A stretch of DNA of 64,000 nucleotides, taken from CATQGW01 sp965242565 (lineage in GTDB: Bacteria; Chloroflexota; Dehalococcoidia; Bin125). Shown in pieces: positions 52,069 to 60,646 of the stretch; the stretch's first letter is position 1; each line of letters starts with the position of its first letter. The notes beneath the pieces are model-generated. The model did no database searches. It was not told the origin of the DNA and saw only the letters and a list, made by a program, of their open reading frames with translations. The translations under genes were made by a program, and so were the position numbers. Where the stretch lies: positions 3,038,001-3,102,000 of the forward strand of contig OZ251457.1 in NCBI GenBank assembly GCA_965242565.1, given 5' to 3'.

Positions 52069-53280
52069 ATGACCGCACACGCGCCGGAGCCGCCCGCGCC
52101 GCTGCCGCCCGCTCAGCAGACGCCGCTGCGCTACCAGCGCGGCTTCCGCAACCTCGCGGCCCAGGCGATCTACGTCGGCGTCACCGCCCTCGTGATCGCC
52201 TACGTCGTGCTCCAGCTCGGCGGGCGCGAGTACGGCTTCGGCTTCCTCAATCAACCCGCCGCCTTCGATGTCGGCAACCAGTGGCTGACCAACATCGACG
52301 GCACGACCAACTCCCGCTTCACGATGTACCTCGTGGGCGTCTGGTCCACGATCCGCGTCGTGCTGCTGGCGATGGCGCTGTCGACCGTGCTGGGCATCCT
52401 GATCGGCGTCGCGCGCCTCTCCTCCAACTGGCTCGTCTCGCGCCTGGCGATGCTGTTCGTTGAGATCTTCCGCAACGCCCCGCTCTTTGTTCAGATCGTG
52501 CTCTGGTACGCGATCGTCCTTTACGGCCTGCCGACCATCCAGAACGTGATCAACATCGGCGATTTCGCCTTCCTCTCCAATCGCGGCTTCGCCATTCCCT
52601 GGCCGGTACCCGACGGCGGGTTCTGGGGCGGCCCCGACTGGCTCGTCGTGATCTGGGTCGCCGCGCTGATCGGCGCCGGCGCAGCGGCCTGGCGGCTGCG
52701 CCGCAATCGCCAGGCCGCCGAGCGCGAGACCGGCGAGGTGCGCCATCCCAACCGCTGGGCGCTCGGCCTGTTCGCCGCCCTCGCGCTGATCAGCTTCCTG
52801 CTGCTGGGCATGCCGGTCTCGATCGACCGCCCGATTGTCGAGGGCACCAGCTATGCCGAGGGCATGGGCATCTTCCCCGAATTCGCCGCCCTGCTGCTCG
52901 GCCTCACGATCTACACCGCCGCGTTCGTCGCCGAGATCGTGCGCGGCAGCATCCAGGCCCTGCCGCGCGGCCAGACCGAGGCCGCCGGCGCCATCGGGCT
53001 GACCGGCTACCAACGCCTCACCCTGGTCGTCCTCCCGCAGGCGCTGCGCCAGATGATCCCCTCGATGACCAACCAGTACCTCAACGTCAGCAAGAACTCG
53101 AGCCTCGCCTCCGGCGTCTCCTACTTCGACCTCTTCTTCGTCGCCAACATCATCCAGAACAAAATCGGCCACGCGGTCGAGGTGTTCCTGCTGATTATCG
53201 TGACCTACATGCTGATGTCGTTCCTGATCTCGGTGCTGATGAACTACATCAACCGTCGCGTCACGCTGCATTCGGTCTAG
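52069..53280 (+). CDS. Amino-acid ABC transporter permease B1 (AapQ-like)
   Basis: A 403-residue permease nearly collinear with A1 (47283). It has QRGFRNLAAQAIYVGVTALVI, NQWLTNIDGTTNSRFTMYLVGVWSTIRVVLLAMALSTVLGILIGVARLSSNWLVSRLAMLFVEIFRNAPLFVQIVLWY, and the EAA loop EAAGAIGLTGYQRLTLVVLPQALRQMIPSMTNQYLN. About 8 helices. It ends 13 bp before permease B2. The pair A1-A2/B1-B2 looks like a module duplication followed by divergence. Confidence 0.93.
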   Translation: MTAHAPEPPAPLPPAQQTPLRYQRGFRNLAAQAIYVGVTALVIAYVVLQLGGREYGFGFLNQPAAFDVGNQWLTNIDGTTNSRFTMYLVGVWSTIRVVLLAMALSTVLGILIGVARLSSNWLVSRLAMLFVEIFRNAPLFVQIVLWYAIVLYGLPTIQNVINIGDFAFLSNRGFAIPWPVPDGGFWGGPDWLVVIWVAALIGAGAAAWRLRRNRQAAERETGEVRHPNRWALGLFAALALISFLLLGMPVSIDRPIVEGTSYAEGMGIFPEFAALLLGLTIYTAAFVAEIVRGSIQALPRGQTEAAGAIGLTGYQRLTLVVLPQALRQMIPSMTNQYLNVSKNSSLASGVSYFDLFFVANIIQNKIGHAVEVFLLIIVTYMLMSFLISVLMNYINRRVTLHSV

Positions 53281-53293
53281 AGGGGAGCGCGCG

Positions 53294-54580
53294 ATGTCCG
53301 AGCCGCCGCCGATTCTGCCCCCCCAGCCGCCGCCTGCGCCGCCCGCCGGTCAGCCGCCCGCGCGCCCGCCGCGCAAAGTGGTGCTGCCCCCGCACCGCGA
53401 GCGCGCCCACCGCCCGCTCTCCGTGCGCGCCCGCGAGTGGGTGCGCCGCAACCTGTTCGCCTCCGCGAGCCAAACCCTGCTCACCGTCGCCAGCCTGGCC
53501 TTGGTCGGCCTGATCGTCGCCGGCCTCGTCTGGTTCGTCTTCTTCGAGGCCAACTGGGAGGTGATCACCGTCAACCGCTGGCTGCTCTTCGCCGGCGGCT
53601 TCCCCATCGACCAGACTTGGCGGCTCTGGCTCAGCGTCGCCGTCGTCTTCCCGCTGATCGGCGGCGCATACGGCATGTGGGCGGACCTGGGGCGGCGCGA
53701 CCTGCTCTTCATCGTGCTCGCCGCCGCCTTCCTCTTCTACCTGATGGCGCACGGCGGCGCGGGGCCGACCTCCTCGATCTGGTTCACCGCATCGCTGGCG
53801 CTGTTCTTCGCCGGCTACCTCGTTTGCCGCCGCGTCCCGCGCGAGACGGGACCGCGCCGCACCCTCGCGGTGCGCTCGCTCTCCACGCTAATCGCGCTGG
53901 CGCTGCCGATCGTGCTGCTGATCCTGATGGCCGGCGGCGGCGCGAGGGCGAGCGAGTTCGGCGGCTTCATGCTCAACCTGATCCTCGCGCCGGTCGGCAT
54001 CGTCGGCGGACTGCTGCTCGCCGTGCCGCTGGCGCTCGGGCGCGCCTCCTCGCTGCGCGCCGTCTCCTGGACCTGCACCGCCTACATCGAGATCATCAGA
54101 GGCGCGCCGCTGATCGGCTGGCTCTTCGTCGCCCTCTTCATCCTCGAAGACCTGATCTCCGGCCCGCTGATCGTCCGCACGATGGTCGTGCTCGCCGTCT
54201 TCACCGCCGCCTACATCGCCGAGTACATCCGCGGCGGCCTGCAATCGCTGCCGCGCGGCCAGGCCGAGGCCGCGCAGGCCGTCGGGCTCAGCCGCTGGCG
54301 GACGATGCAGACCGTGGTCCTGCCGCAGGCGCTGCGCGTCTCGATCCCGCCGATCGTCGGGCAGGCCATCGGGCTCTGGAAGGACACCGCGCTGATCTCG
54401 ATCATCCTGCCGCTGCGCGAGCTGGTCGGCAACTCCCGCGCCGCCATCGCTCAGGCCGCCTTCATCCCCGACCGAATCGAGGTCTACGCCTTCGCCGCCG
54501 TGATGTTCTGGATCGTGGCCTTCATGATGTCGCGCATCTCACAGCGCCTCGAGCGTTCGCTCGGCCTGGGCGAGCGTTAG
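53294..54580 (+). CDS. Amino-acid ABC transporter permease B2 (AapM-like)
   Basis: A 428-residue permease with a Pro-rich cytoplasmic N-terminus (PPILPPQPPPAPPAGQPPAR), then VVLPPHRERAHRPLSVRAREWV as in A2. GIVGGLLLAVPLALGRASSLRAVSWTCTAYIEIIRGAPLIGWLFVALFI and the EAA loop AEAAQAVGLSRWRTMQTVVLPQALRVSIPPIVGQ are conserved. It is followed after 35 bp by the ATPase gene, and should be its direct partner with B1. Confidence 0.92.
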   Translation: MSEPPPILPPQPPPAPPAGQPPARPPRKVVLPPHRERAHRPLSVRAREWVRRNLFASASQTLLTVASLALVGLIVAGLVWFVFFEANWEVITVNRWLLFAGGFPIDQTWRLWLSVAVVFPLIGGAYGMWADLGRRDLLFIVLAAAFLFYLMAHGGAGPTSSIWFTASLALFFAGYLVCRRVPRETGPRRTLAVRSLSTLIALALPIVLLILMAGGGARASEFGGFMLNLILAPVGIVGGLLLAVPLALGRASSLRAVSWTCTAYIEIIRGAPLIGWLFVALFILEDLISGPLIVRTMVVLAVFTAAYIAEYIRGGLQSLPRGQAEAAQAVGLSRWRTMQTVVLPQALRVSIPPIVGQAIGLWKDTALISIILPLRELVGNSRAAIAQAAFIPDRIEVYAFAAVMFWIVAFMMSRISQRLERSLGLGER

Positions 54581-54583
54581 CAT
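54578..54583 (+). promoter_or_regulatory. Candidate -10 (TAGCAT) before the ABC ATPase gene
   Basis: TAGCAT overlaps the stop codon of permease B2 and lies 32 bp before the ATPase ATG, which has its own ribosome site (AGAGGAGCG). Separate expression of the ATPase would make sense if it serves both permease pairs. No -35 was identified. Confidence 0.3.
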
Positions 54584-54615
54584 CTGTATGAAGGAACGGC
54601 GAGAGGAGCGAGCTG

Positions 54616-55446
<831 letters not shown>

Positions 55447-55454
55447 GCGCCGCA

Positions 55455-56183
55455 ATGGCCGATCGCAGCCCCGACCTCAGTAATGTCCGCGCCCTCACCT
55501 TCGATGTCTTCGGCACTGTCGTCGACTGGCGCTCCTCCGTGATCCGCGAGCTCGAAGCCTTCGGCGCGCGGCACGACCTGGAGACCGATTGGGGCGTGTT
55601 CGCCGACCGCTGGCGGCGCGAGGGCTACGCCGGCGGCATGCGCCTTGTGCGCGACGGCGAATTGCCCTTCCAGACCGCCGACTCCCTGCATCGCCGCATG
55701 CTCGACATCCTGCTCGCTGAGCTGGGCGCGGAAGTGGACGAGGACGAGATCGCCGACCTCAACCGCGTCTGGCACCGCCTCGAACCGTGGCCCGACTCCG
55801 CCGCCGGCCTCGCCCGCCTGCGCGCCGGCTACGTGATCTCCACGCTCTCCAACGGCAATGTCGAGCTGCTCGTCAATATGGCCAAGTTCGGCGGGCTGCC
55901 CTGGGACTGCATCCTCTCCGCCGAGCTCACCGGCGCGTTCAAGCCCGAGCCGCGCTGCTACCAACGCGCCGCCGAGCTACTCGGCTGCGAGCCGTCGCAG
56001 GTAATGATGGTCGCCGCCCACCAGGGCGACCTGCTGGCGGCGGCGGCGACCGGTATGCGCACCGCGTTTGTGCCGCGCCCCAAAGAAGCCGGCCCCAACC
56101 ACCCGGCGGATCTGACGCCGGATCCATCCTTCGACATCGTCGCCGCCGACTTTCACGACCTCGCCCGCCAACTCAGCCTCTAG
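55455..56183 (+). CDS. HAD-superfamily hydrolase, haloacid dehalogenase type II-like
   Basis: A 242-residue HAD hydrolase. ALTFDVFGTVVDWRSSVIRE carries the nucleophile Asp, STLSNGNVELL the second motif, and GAFKPEPRCYQ the motif III Lys; VMMVAAHQGDLLAAAATG holds motif IV. The FGTVVDWR and AAHQGDL forms are typical of the L-2-haloacid dehalogenase branch, though other small acids or phosphates are possible. The gene is close behind the ABC ATPase (8 bp) and 18 bp before an enoyl-CoA hydratase, so the three may be co-transcribed. Confidence 0.88.
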   Translation: MADRSPDLSNVRALTFDVFGTVVDWRSSVIRELEAFGARHDLETDWGVFADRWRREGYAGGMRLVRDGELPFQTADSLHRRMLDILLAELGAEVDEDEIADLNRVWHRLEPWPDSAAGLARLRAGYVISTLSNGNVELLVNMAKFGGLPWDCILSAELTGAFKPEPRCYQRAAELLGCEPSQVMMVAAHQGDLLAAAATGMRTAFVPRPKEAGPNHPADLTPDPSFDIVAADFHDLARQLSL

Positions 56184-56201
56184 CCGCACAGGAGACCGCA
56201 G

Positions 56202-56996
56202 ATGCTCGACCCACAGACCTACACCACGATCGAGATTGAGAAGCGCGCCGACGGCGTGGCCGTCGCCACGCTCAACCGACCGGAGAAGCTGAACGCGGTC
56301 AACGCCGCGATGCACCGCGAGCTCGCGTCGCTGCCGCTGGACGCCAACCGCGATCCGGAGGTGCGCGTGCTGGTGCTGACCGGCGCGGGACGGGCGTTCT
56401 GCGCGGGCGGCGACTTCAGCGCCGACCGCGACGCGCCGATGGGCGGCGCCTACCTCAACTCGCTCAACGAGGCGCGACTGATCGTCGATAACTGGCTGGA
56501 CATCGAGAAGCCCACGATCGCCGCGGTCAACGGCTACGCGCTGGGGCTCGGCGCGACCGTCGCCCTGCTCGCCGACGTCGTCTACGCCGGCAAAAGCGGC
56601 GTGCTAGGCGACACGCACGTCAACATGGGCATCGGCGCGGGCGACGGTGGCGGGGTGCTCTGGCCGATGCTGATCGGTCCTGCGCGCGCCAAGTATTACC
56701 TGATGACCGGCGAGCACATCCGGGCCGAAGCGGCGGCCGAGATGGGATTGATCCAGGCGGCCGTCGAGGACGACGAGCTGATGCCGACTGCGCTGGCGCT
56801 GGCGGAGCGGCTGACCAACGGCCCGCTGCGCGCCATCTCCGCCTCCAAGGTGCCGGTCAATAAGTGGATCAAGGCCGTCTCCAACCTGGTGCTGCCGGTC
56901 TCGCTGGCGATGGAAGGGATGACGATGATCGGCGACGAGGCGTCGGAAGCCCAGGCCGCCTTCCGCGAGAAACGCCCGCCCAACTTCCCCCGCTAA
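56202..56996 (+). CDS. Enoyl-CoA hydratase/isomerase family protein
   Basis: A 264-residue crotonase-fold protein. VATLNRPEKLNAVNAAMHREL, VLVLTGAGRAFCAGGDFSADRD and KPTIAAVNGYALGLGATVALLAD are diagnostic; HVNMGIGAGDGG occupies the region where classical hydratases place a catalytic Glu, and an Asp is seen instead, so its chemistry may differ. It ends REKRPPNFPR, as do many of these proteins. GGAGACCGC lies before the ATG. Last gene before the repeat region. Confidence 0.9.
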   Translation: MLDPQTYTTIEIEKRADGVAVATLNRPEKLNAVNAAMHRELASLPLDANRDPEVRVLVLTGAGRAFCAGGDFSADRDAPMGGAYLNSLNEARLIVDNWLDIEKPTIAAVNGYALGLGATVALLADVVYAGKSGVLGDTHVNMGIGAGDGGGVLWPMLIGPARAKYYLMTGEHIRAEAAAEMGLIQAAVEDDELMPTALALAERLTNGPLRAISASKVPVNKWIKAVSNLVLPVSLAMEGMTMIGDEASEAQAAFREKRPPNFPR

Positions 56997-57044
56997 AGCC
57001 GGCCTCGCCCTCGCCACCCCTCGCCCCTGCCCCCTTTTCTCGTC

Positions 57045-57066
57045 ATTCCCGCCTCCGAGCGGGAAT
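57045..57066. repeat. REP-type hairpin (ATTCCCGC / GCGGGAAT)
   Basis: Arms of 8 bp with a 6-nt loop, preceded by a T-rich stretch. The same hairpin with a nearly identical loop recurs at 59653-59674. It is 49 bp after the enoyl-CoA hydratase stop and could end its transcript. Confidence 0.6.
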
Positions 57067-57120
57067 CGGCCCGAGCCGCCCCAAACCCCCATCCCCAAGC
57101 TCCGTCGCGCCTGTCCCCAA

Positions 57121-57900
57121 GATCCGTCGCCCCAGACTTGATCTGGGGCCCAAACCCAACGCTGTTCGCAGCGCCAAGCTCCCGAGTCCGCCTACCAACG
57201 CCCGCCCGCAGCACATCCCGCCCACCCCGTGATACCGTCGCTGCCCCGCAACGGAAGAACAGACCGACCATGCCTGCCTCCGCCCACCGCGCCGGCGCAG
57301 CACACCCCGAACAAATCCGACCAAACCCGAACAAACCTGAACACCCAGAACCTCCCCGACTAGATAAGCCACAGCCTCCGACCAGCCCCGAGCCGCCCCA
57401 TCCCCAAGATCCGTCGCCCCAGACTTGAGCTGGGGCCCAAACCCAACGCTGTTCGCAGCGCCAAGCTCCCGAGTCCGCCTACCAACGCCCGCCCGCAGCA
57501 CATCCCGCCCACCCCGTGATACCGTCGCTGCCCCGCAACGGAAGAACAGACCGACCATGCCTGCCTCCGCCCACCGCGCCAGCGCAGCACACCCCGAACA
57601 AATCCGACCAAACCCGAACAAACCTGAACACCCAGAACCTCCCCGACTAGATAAGCCACAGCCTCCGACCAGCCCCGCGCCGCCCCCATCCCCAAGGTCC
57701 GTCGCCCCAGACTTGAGCTGGGGCCCAAACCCAACGCTGTTCGCAGCGCCAAGCTCCCGAGTCCGCCTACCAACGCCCGCCCGCAGCACATCCCGCCCAC
57801 ACCGTGATGCCGTCGCTGCTCCGCAACGGAAGAACAGACCGACCATGCCTGCCTCCGCCCACCGCGTCGTCGCACACACCCCGAACAAATCCGAACAACC
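57121..57900. repeat. Tandem 287/288-bp repeats, two full copies and one partial
   Basis: Units start near 57121, 57408 and 57696, spaced 287 and 288 bp and almost identical. Each contains a GCCCCAG...CTGGGGC hairpin (57129-57149 in copy 1), a GTGATACCGTCG segment, GGAAGAACAGACCGACC and an ATG (57270, 57557, 57845). The third is partial and runs into a 10-bp array of AACAACCCCG (about 57891-57930). Copies 1 and 2 also carry a 3' segment ending CCTCCCCGACTAGATAAGCC. The whole 57000-57993 stretch has no convincing long gene; the long frames on both strands here follow from the repeats. Confidence 0.85.
57270..57428 (+). other. Short repeat-borne frame (52 codons), doubtful gene
   Basis: Starting at the ATG of repeat copy 1, the frame reads MPASAHRAGAAHPEQIRPNP, then a Pro-rich stretch to a stop at 57428. 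The same start is present in copies 2 and 3. A GGAAG lies 15 bp upstream. Composition is Pro/His-rich and no domain is seen; it may be the start of a lost gene copied with its upstream region. I do not claim that it is expressed. Confidence 0.2.
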
Positions 57901-57993
57901 CCGAACAACCCCGAACAACCCCGAACAACCTGGCGCGCGGCAACGCGCCGGATCGCGTAGGCTCATAGCGGGCGCGGGGGATACGCTCCGCAT

Positions 57994-59535
57994 ATGCGTT
58001 GGCGTCGCTTGCTCTGGATCTTCGCGTGCGCCGCGGCCGCGGCCGCGTTGGCCTGCTCCGGCGACGCCGAGCAGCAGCAGGCGCAACAGTCGATCGCATC
58101 GGCCGCCGCGCCTCAGCAGGCCGGCGAGCAGCAAGCGCAGCAACAGCAGCAGGCGGCCGCGGACGATACCCAGGTCCAGCAGGAGGAGCCGCAGGCGCAG
58201 GACGCGGAAGAGCAAAGCAACCGCCCTGCGATGCGCTCCGACGACGACCAACAGAATGTCGCCTACCCGCAGCAACAGGCCGATCCCTACGGAAGCGATG
58301 CCGAAGGCCCGCCGGCCGCCATCGCCGAGCCGCGCGAAGCGATTGTCGACGGAATCGAGCTCGCCCCCAGCGCGCCCGCCGCAGGCGACGAATACGGATG
58401 GTCCGCCGTCGTCGACGGCGACATCATCGCCGTCGGCGCGCCCTATCACGACGATGTCGCGGAGGACGCGGGCGCGGTCTTCATCTTCGAGCGGCGCGGC
58501 GAACAGTGGGTCGAAACCGCCAAGCTGCTGCCGCCGTTCGGCGAAGCCGAGGGCTGGTTCGGGCGCTGGCTGGCGCTCGACGACGGACGCCTCGTGATCG
58601 GCGCGCCCTACGAGGACCTCGCAACATCGTCGGGTGACGACTGGATCGTCGACGCAGGCGCGGCCTATGTCTACGAGCAGGTCGGCGGCGGGTGGCAGCG
58701 CACCGCCACGCTGCTGCCCGAATCGCCCACCCCCGGCGCATCATTCGGCTGGTCCGTCGCGATCGACGAAGATCGCCTGGCCGTCTCCGCCTGGGCGGAA
58801 ACGGCCGGCGATGAACTGGCCGGCGCGGTCTACGTCTACCGCTGGCAAAAGGGCCTCTGGCGGCTCGAAGCCCGCGTCGAGCCGCCGGAGCCGCAGCCCG
58901 TTCACCAGTTCGGGCGCGACATCGAGCTGGAGCAGAACGTGCTCGTGATCGGCGCGCCCGGTCACGACAGCGACGAGACCGACGACGTAGGCGCAGTGTT
59001 CGTCTATCACCAGTACAACTTCACCTGGAACTTCACCGGCGCGTTCGTCGCGTCCGACGGTGGAGAGGGCGACGCGCTCGGCTCGCAGGTCGCGCTCAGC
59101 CTGCCCTGGTTCGCCGCCGGCGCCTACGGCCAGGATCAGGACGGCTGGGACGCCGGCGCCGTCTACGTCTGGCGGCTGGGCGATTTCTGGTCGCTCCACA
59201 GCCGGGTAACCGCGTCCGACTGGGCACTGGGCGACTGGTTCGGCTACGCCCCCGCGCTACAGGGCGACCGCCTGGTCGTCGGCTCGCCCCACCGCGCCGA
59301 CCCCGACACCGGCCTCTACCGCACCGGCGCGGCCTACCTCTTCGAACTGGAGAACGATCAGTGGGTCGAACGCGGCGTGCTGGGACCGGTCGATCCCGTC
59401 CTGGCTGGCGAGCAGGCCGAGTTCGGCTGGGTCACCGACATCGACGGCGACACCATCGTGGTCGGCTCTTGGCTGGCCGACACCGACGCCGGCGAAGACG
59501 CCGGCGCCGCCGCCGCCTACATCATCCCCCAATAA
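57994..59535 (+). CDS. FG-GAP repeat lipoprotein (beta-propeller)
   Basis: A 513-residue lipoprotein. The signal peptide ends at the lipobox ALAC (Cys21), with DNA and residues (ACSGDAE) very like those of binding protein 1. A Gln/Ala/Glu-rich linker (about 25-105) follows. From about 115 on there are seven or so units of roughly 50-60 residues with the pattern FGWSVAIDEDRLAVSA and GAVYVYR.....W, a typical FG-GAP/integrin-alpha-like blade with Asp-rich loops likely to bind calcium. A single seven-bladed propeller on the cell surface is inferred. Ligand unknown. GATACGCT lies 16-23 bp before the ATG. Confidence 0.82.
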   Translation: MRWRRLLWIFACAAAAAALACSGDAEQQQAQQSIASAAAPQQAGEQQAQQQQQAAADDTQVQQEEPQAQDAEEQSNRPAMRSDDDQQNVAYPQQQADPYGSDAEGPPAAIAEPREAIVDGIELAPSAPAAGDEYGWSAVVDGDIIAVGAPYHDDVAEDAGAVFIFERRGEQWVETAKLLPPFGEAEGWFGRWLALDDGRLVIGAPYEDLATSSGDDWIVDAGAAYVYEQVGGGWQRTATLLPESPTPGASFGWSVAIDEDRLAVSAWAETAGDELAGAVYVYRWQKGLWRLEARVEPPEPQPVHQFGRDIELEQNVLVIGAPGHDSDETDDVGAVFVYHQYNFTWNFTGAFVASDGGEGDALGSQVALSLPWFAAGAYGQDQDGWDAGAVYVWRLGDFWSLHSRVTASDWALGDWFGYAPALQGDRLVVGSPHRADPDTGLYRTGAAYLFELENDQWVERGVLGPVDPVLAGEQAEFGWVTDIDGDTIVVGSWLADTDAGEDAGAAAAYIIPQ

Positions 59536-59590
59536 CCCACCCTGCACATCCCCTCGCTCTCCCCGCCCTGCACATCCCCCGCTCTCCCCG

Positions 59591-59659
59591 CCCGCCCTTC
59601 CCCGTCATTCCCACCCGCCCTTCCTCGTCATTCCCGCCCGCCCTTCCTCGTCATTCCCG
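59591..59659. repeat. 23-bp tandem repeat, three copies
   Basis: The unit CCCGCCCTTCCTCGTCATTC occurs at 59591, 59614 and 59637 with one or two differences. The third unit runs directly into the REP-type hairpin at 59653-59674. Upstream, CTGCACATCCCC...CTCTCCCCGCC is repeated twice (59541-59590). Confidence 0.75.
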
Positions 59660-59674
59660 CCCCCGAGCGGGAAT
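59653..59674. repeat. REP-type hairpin (ATTCCCGC / GCGGGAAT)
   Basis: Same palindrome as at 57045, arms 8 bp and loop CCCCGA. It separates the convergent FG-GAP lipoprotein and SDR genes and might serve as a two-way terminator. Confidence 0.6.
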
Positions 59675-59718
59675 CGGCCCCAAACCGTCTCCGACACCGC
59701 ACTGCGCCACGCCCCATC

Positions 59719-59790
59719 CCGCCCACGCCGTGATACCGTCGCTCCTCCACAACAGAACAACGGACCTACCGATGCCCACCTCCAGCCACC
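59719..59790 (+). repeat. Diverged copy of the 287-bp repeat's start region
   Basis: CATCCCGCCCACGCCGTGATACCGTCG and the following ACAGAAC...GACC-like leader before ATG 59772 resemble the corresponding part of the repeats at 57121-57900. The frame from ATG 59772 has no recognisable product and runs antisense to the SDR gene. The remaining 59536-59843 gap holds only repeats. Confidence 0.5.
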
Positions 59791-59843
59791 TCAGCGCAGC
59801 CGAACACCCTGACCGACCTGGCGGGCGTCAGCCGCGCCGCGCG

Positions 59844-60623
59844 TTAGCGCGCCGGGCCGCGGATGGCGACGCCGCCGTCTACGGGGAGGATGACGCCGGT
59901 GATGTAGCGGGCTTCGTCGGAGGCGAGGAAGACGGCGGCCCAGCCGATGTCCCAGCCCTCGCCTTCGATTTTCAGCAGCGATGCCTCGCGGCGGCGCTCG
60001 CGCAGCTCGTCGCTCATGCCGGCGGCGTAGACCATCGGGGTATAGACGGGGCCGGGCATGATGCAGTTGGCGCGGATGCCGTCGGCGCCGTGGTCGACGG
60101 CAAGAGCCTGGGTGAGCGTGGCGACCGCGCCCTTGCTGACGCTGTAGGCGGTGAGGCCGCGCGGGCGCAGGGCGGCGATCGAGGAGACATTCACAATCGC
60201 GCCGCCGCCCGAGGCGCGCATCGCCGGCACGGCGTGTTTGGCGGTCAGCATCATGCTGGTCACGTTGACGCGCTGCACCAGTTCCCAGTCCTCCTCCGAA
60301 ATCTCCTCAACGGTGCCGCGCCCGCCGATGCCCACGTTGTTATGCAGGATGTCGAGCCTGCCCCAGCGGTCGACTGCCGCGCGCACCATCGCGCGGCAGT
60401 CTTCGCTGCTGGTGACGTCGGCGGCGTGGATCACGGCGTCGTTGCCCTCAGCGCGGATCATCTCCAGCGTGGCCTGTGCGGCCTGTTCGTCGCGGTCCAC
60501 GAGCAGCAGCTTCGCGCCCTCGCGGGCGAAGAGGATCGCGGCGGCGCGTCCGTTGCCGATTCCCTCGGCGCGCGAGCCTGCGCCGGTGATGATCGCGACT
60601 TTGTCCTTGAGTCGGTTGGGCAT
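59844..60623 (-). CDS. Short-chain dehydrogenase/reductase
   Basis: A 259-residue classical SDR. VAIITGAGSRAEGIGNGRAAAILFA is the nucleotide-binding loop (an insertion in the usual TGxxxGIG), DILHNNVGIGGRG matches the NNxG motif, and the catalytic set is NVSSIAALRPRGLTAYSVSKGA (Ser, Tyr, Lys). The C-terminus DVGWAAVFLASDEARYITGV-like block with LPVDGG closes the fold. Substrate unknown. It follows the MFS gene by 23 bp on the same strand. Confidence 0.9.
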   Translation of the reverse strand: MPNRLKDKVAIITGAGSRAEGIGNGRAAAILFAREGAKLLLVDRDEQAAQATLEMIRAEGNDAVIHAADVTSSEDCRAMVRAAVDRWGRLDILHNNVGIGGRGTVEEISEEDWELVQRVNVTSMMLTAKHAVPAMRASGGGAIVNVSSIAALRPRGLTAYSVSKGAVATLTQALAVDHGADGIRANCIMPGPVYTPMVYAAGMSDELRERRREASLLKIEGEGWDIGWAAVFLASDEARYITGVILPVDGGVAIRGPAR

Positions 60624-60646
60624 CGAGTTCTTCTCTCGGCGGGTGC

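Noticed and set aside
57043..58449. Long minus-strand frame with internal repeats over the tandem array
   Set aside because: Its repeats are exactly the 287-bp DNA units and composition is Arg/Gly/Ala noise; it also overlaps the start of the FG-GAP lipoprotein.
57425..58597. Long plus-strand frame across the repeats
   Set aside because: Pro/Ser/Arg-rich, produced by the repeats, and out of frame with the clear lipoprotein gene that begins at 57994.
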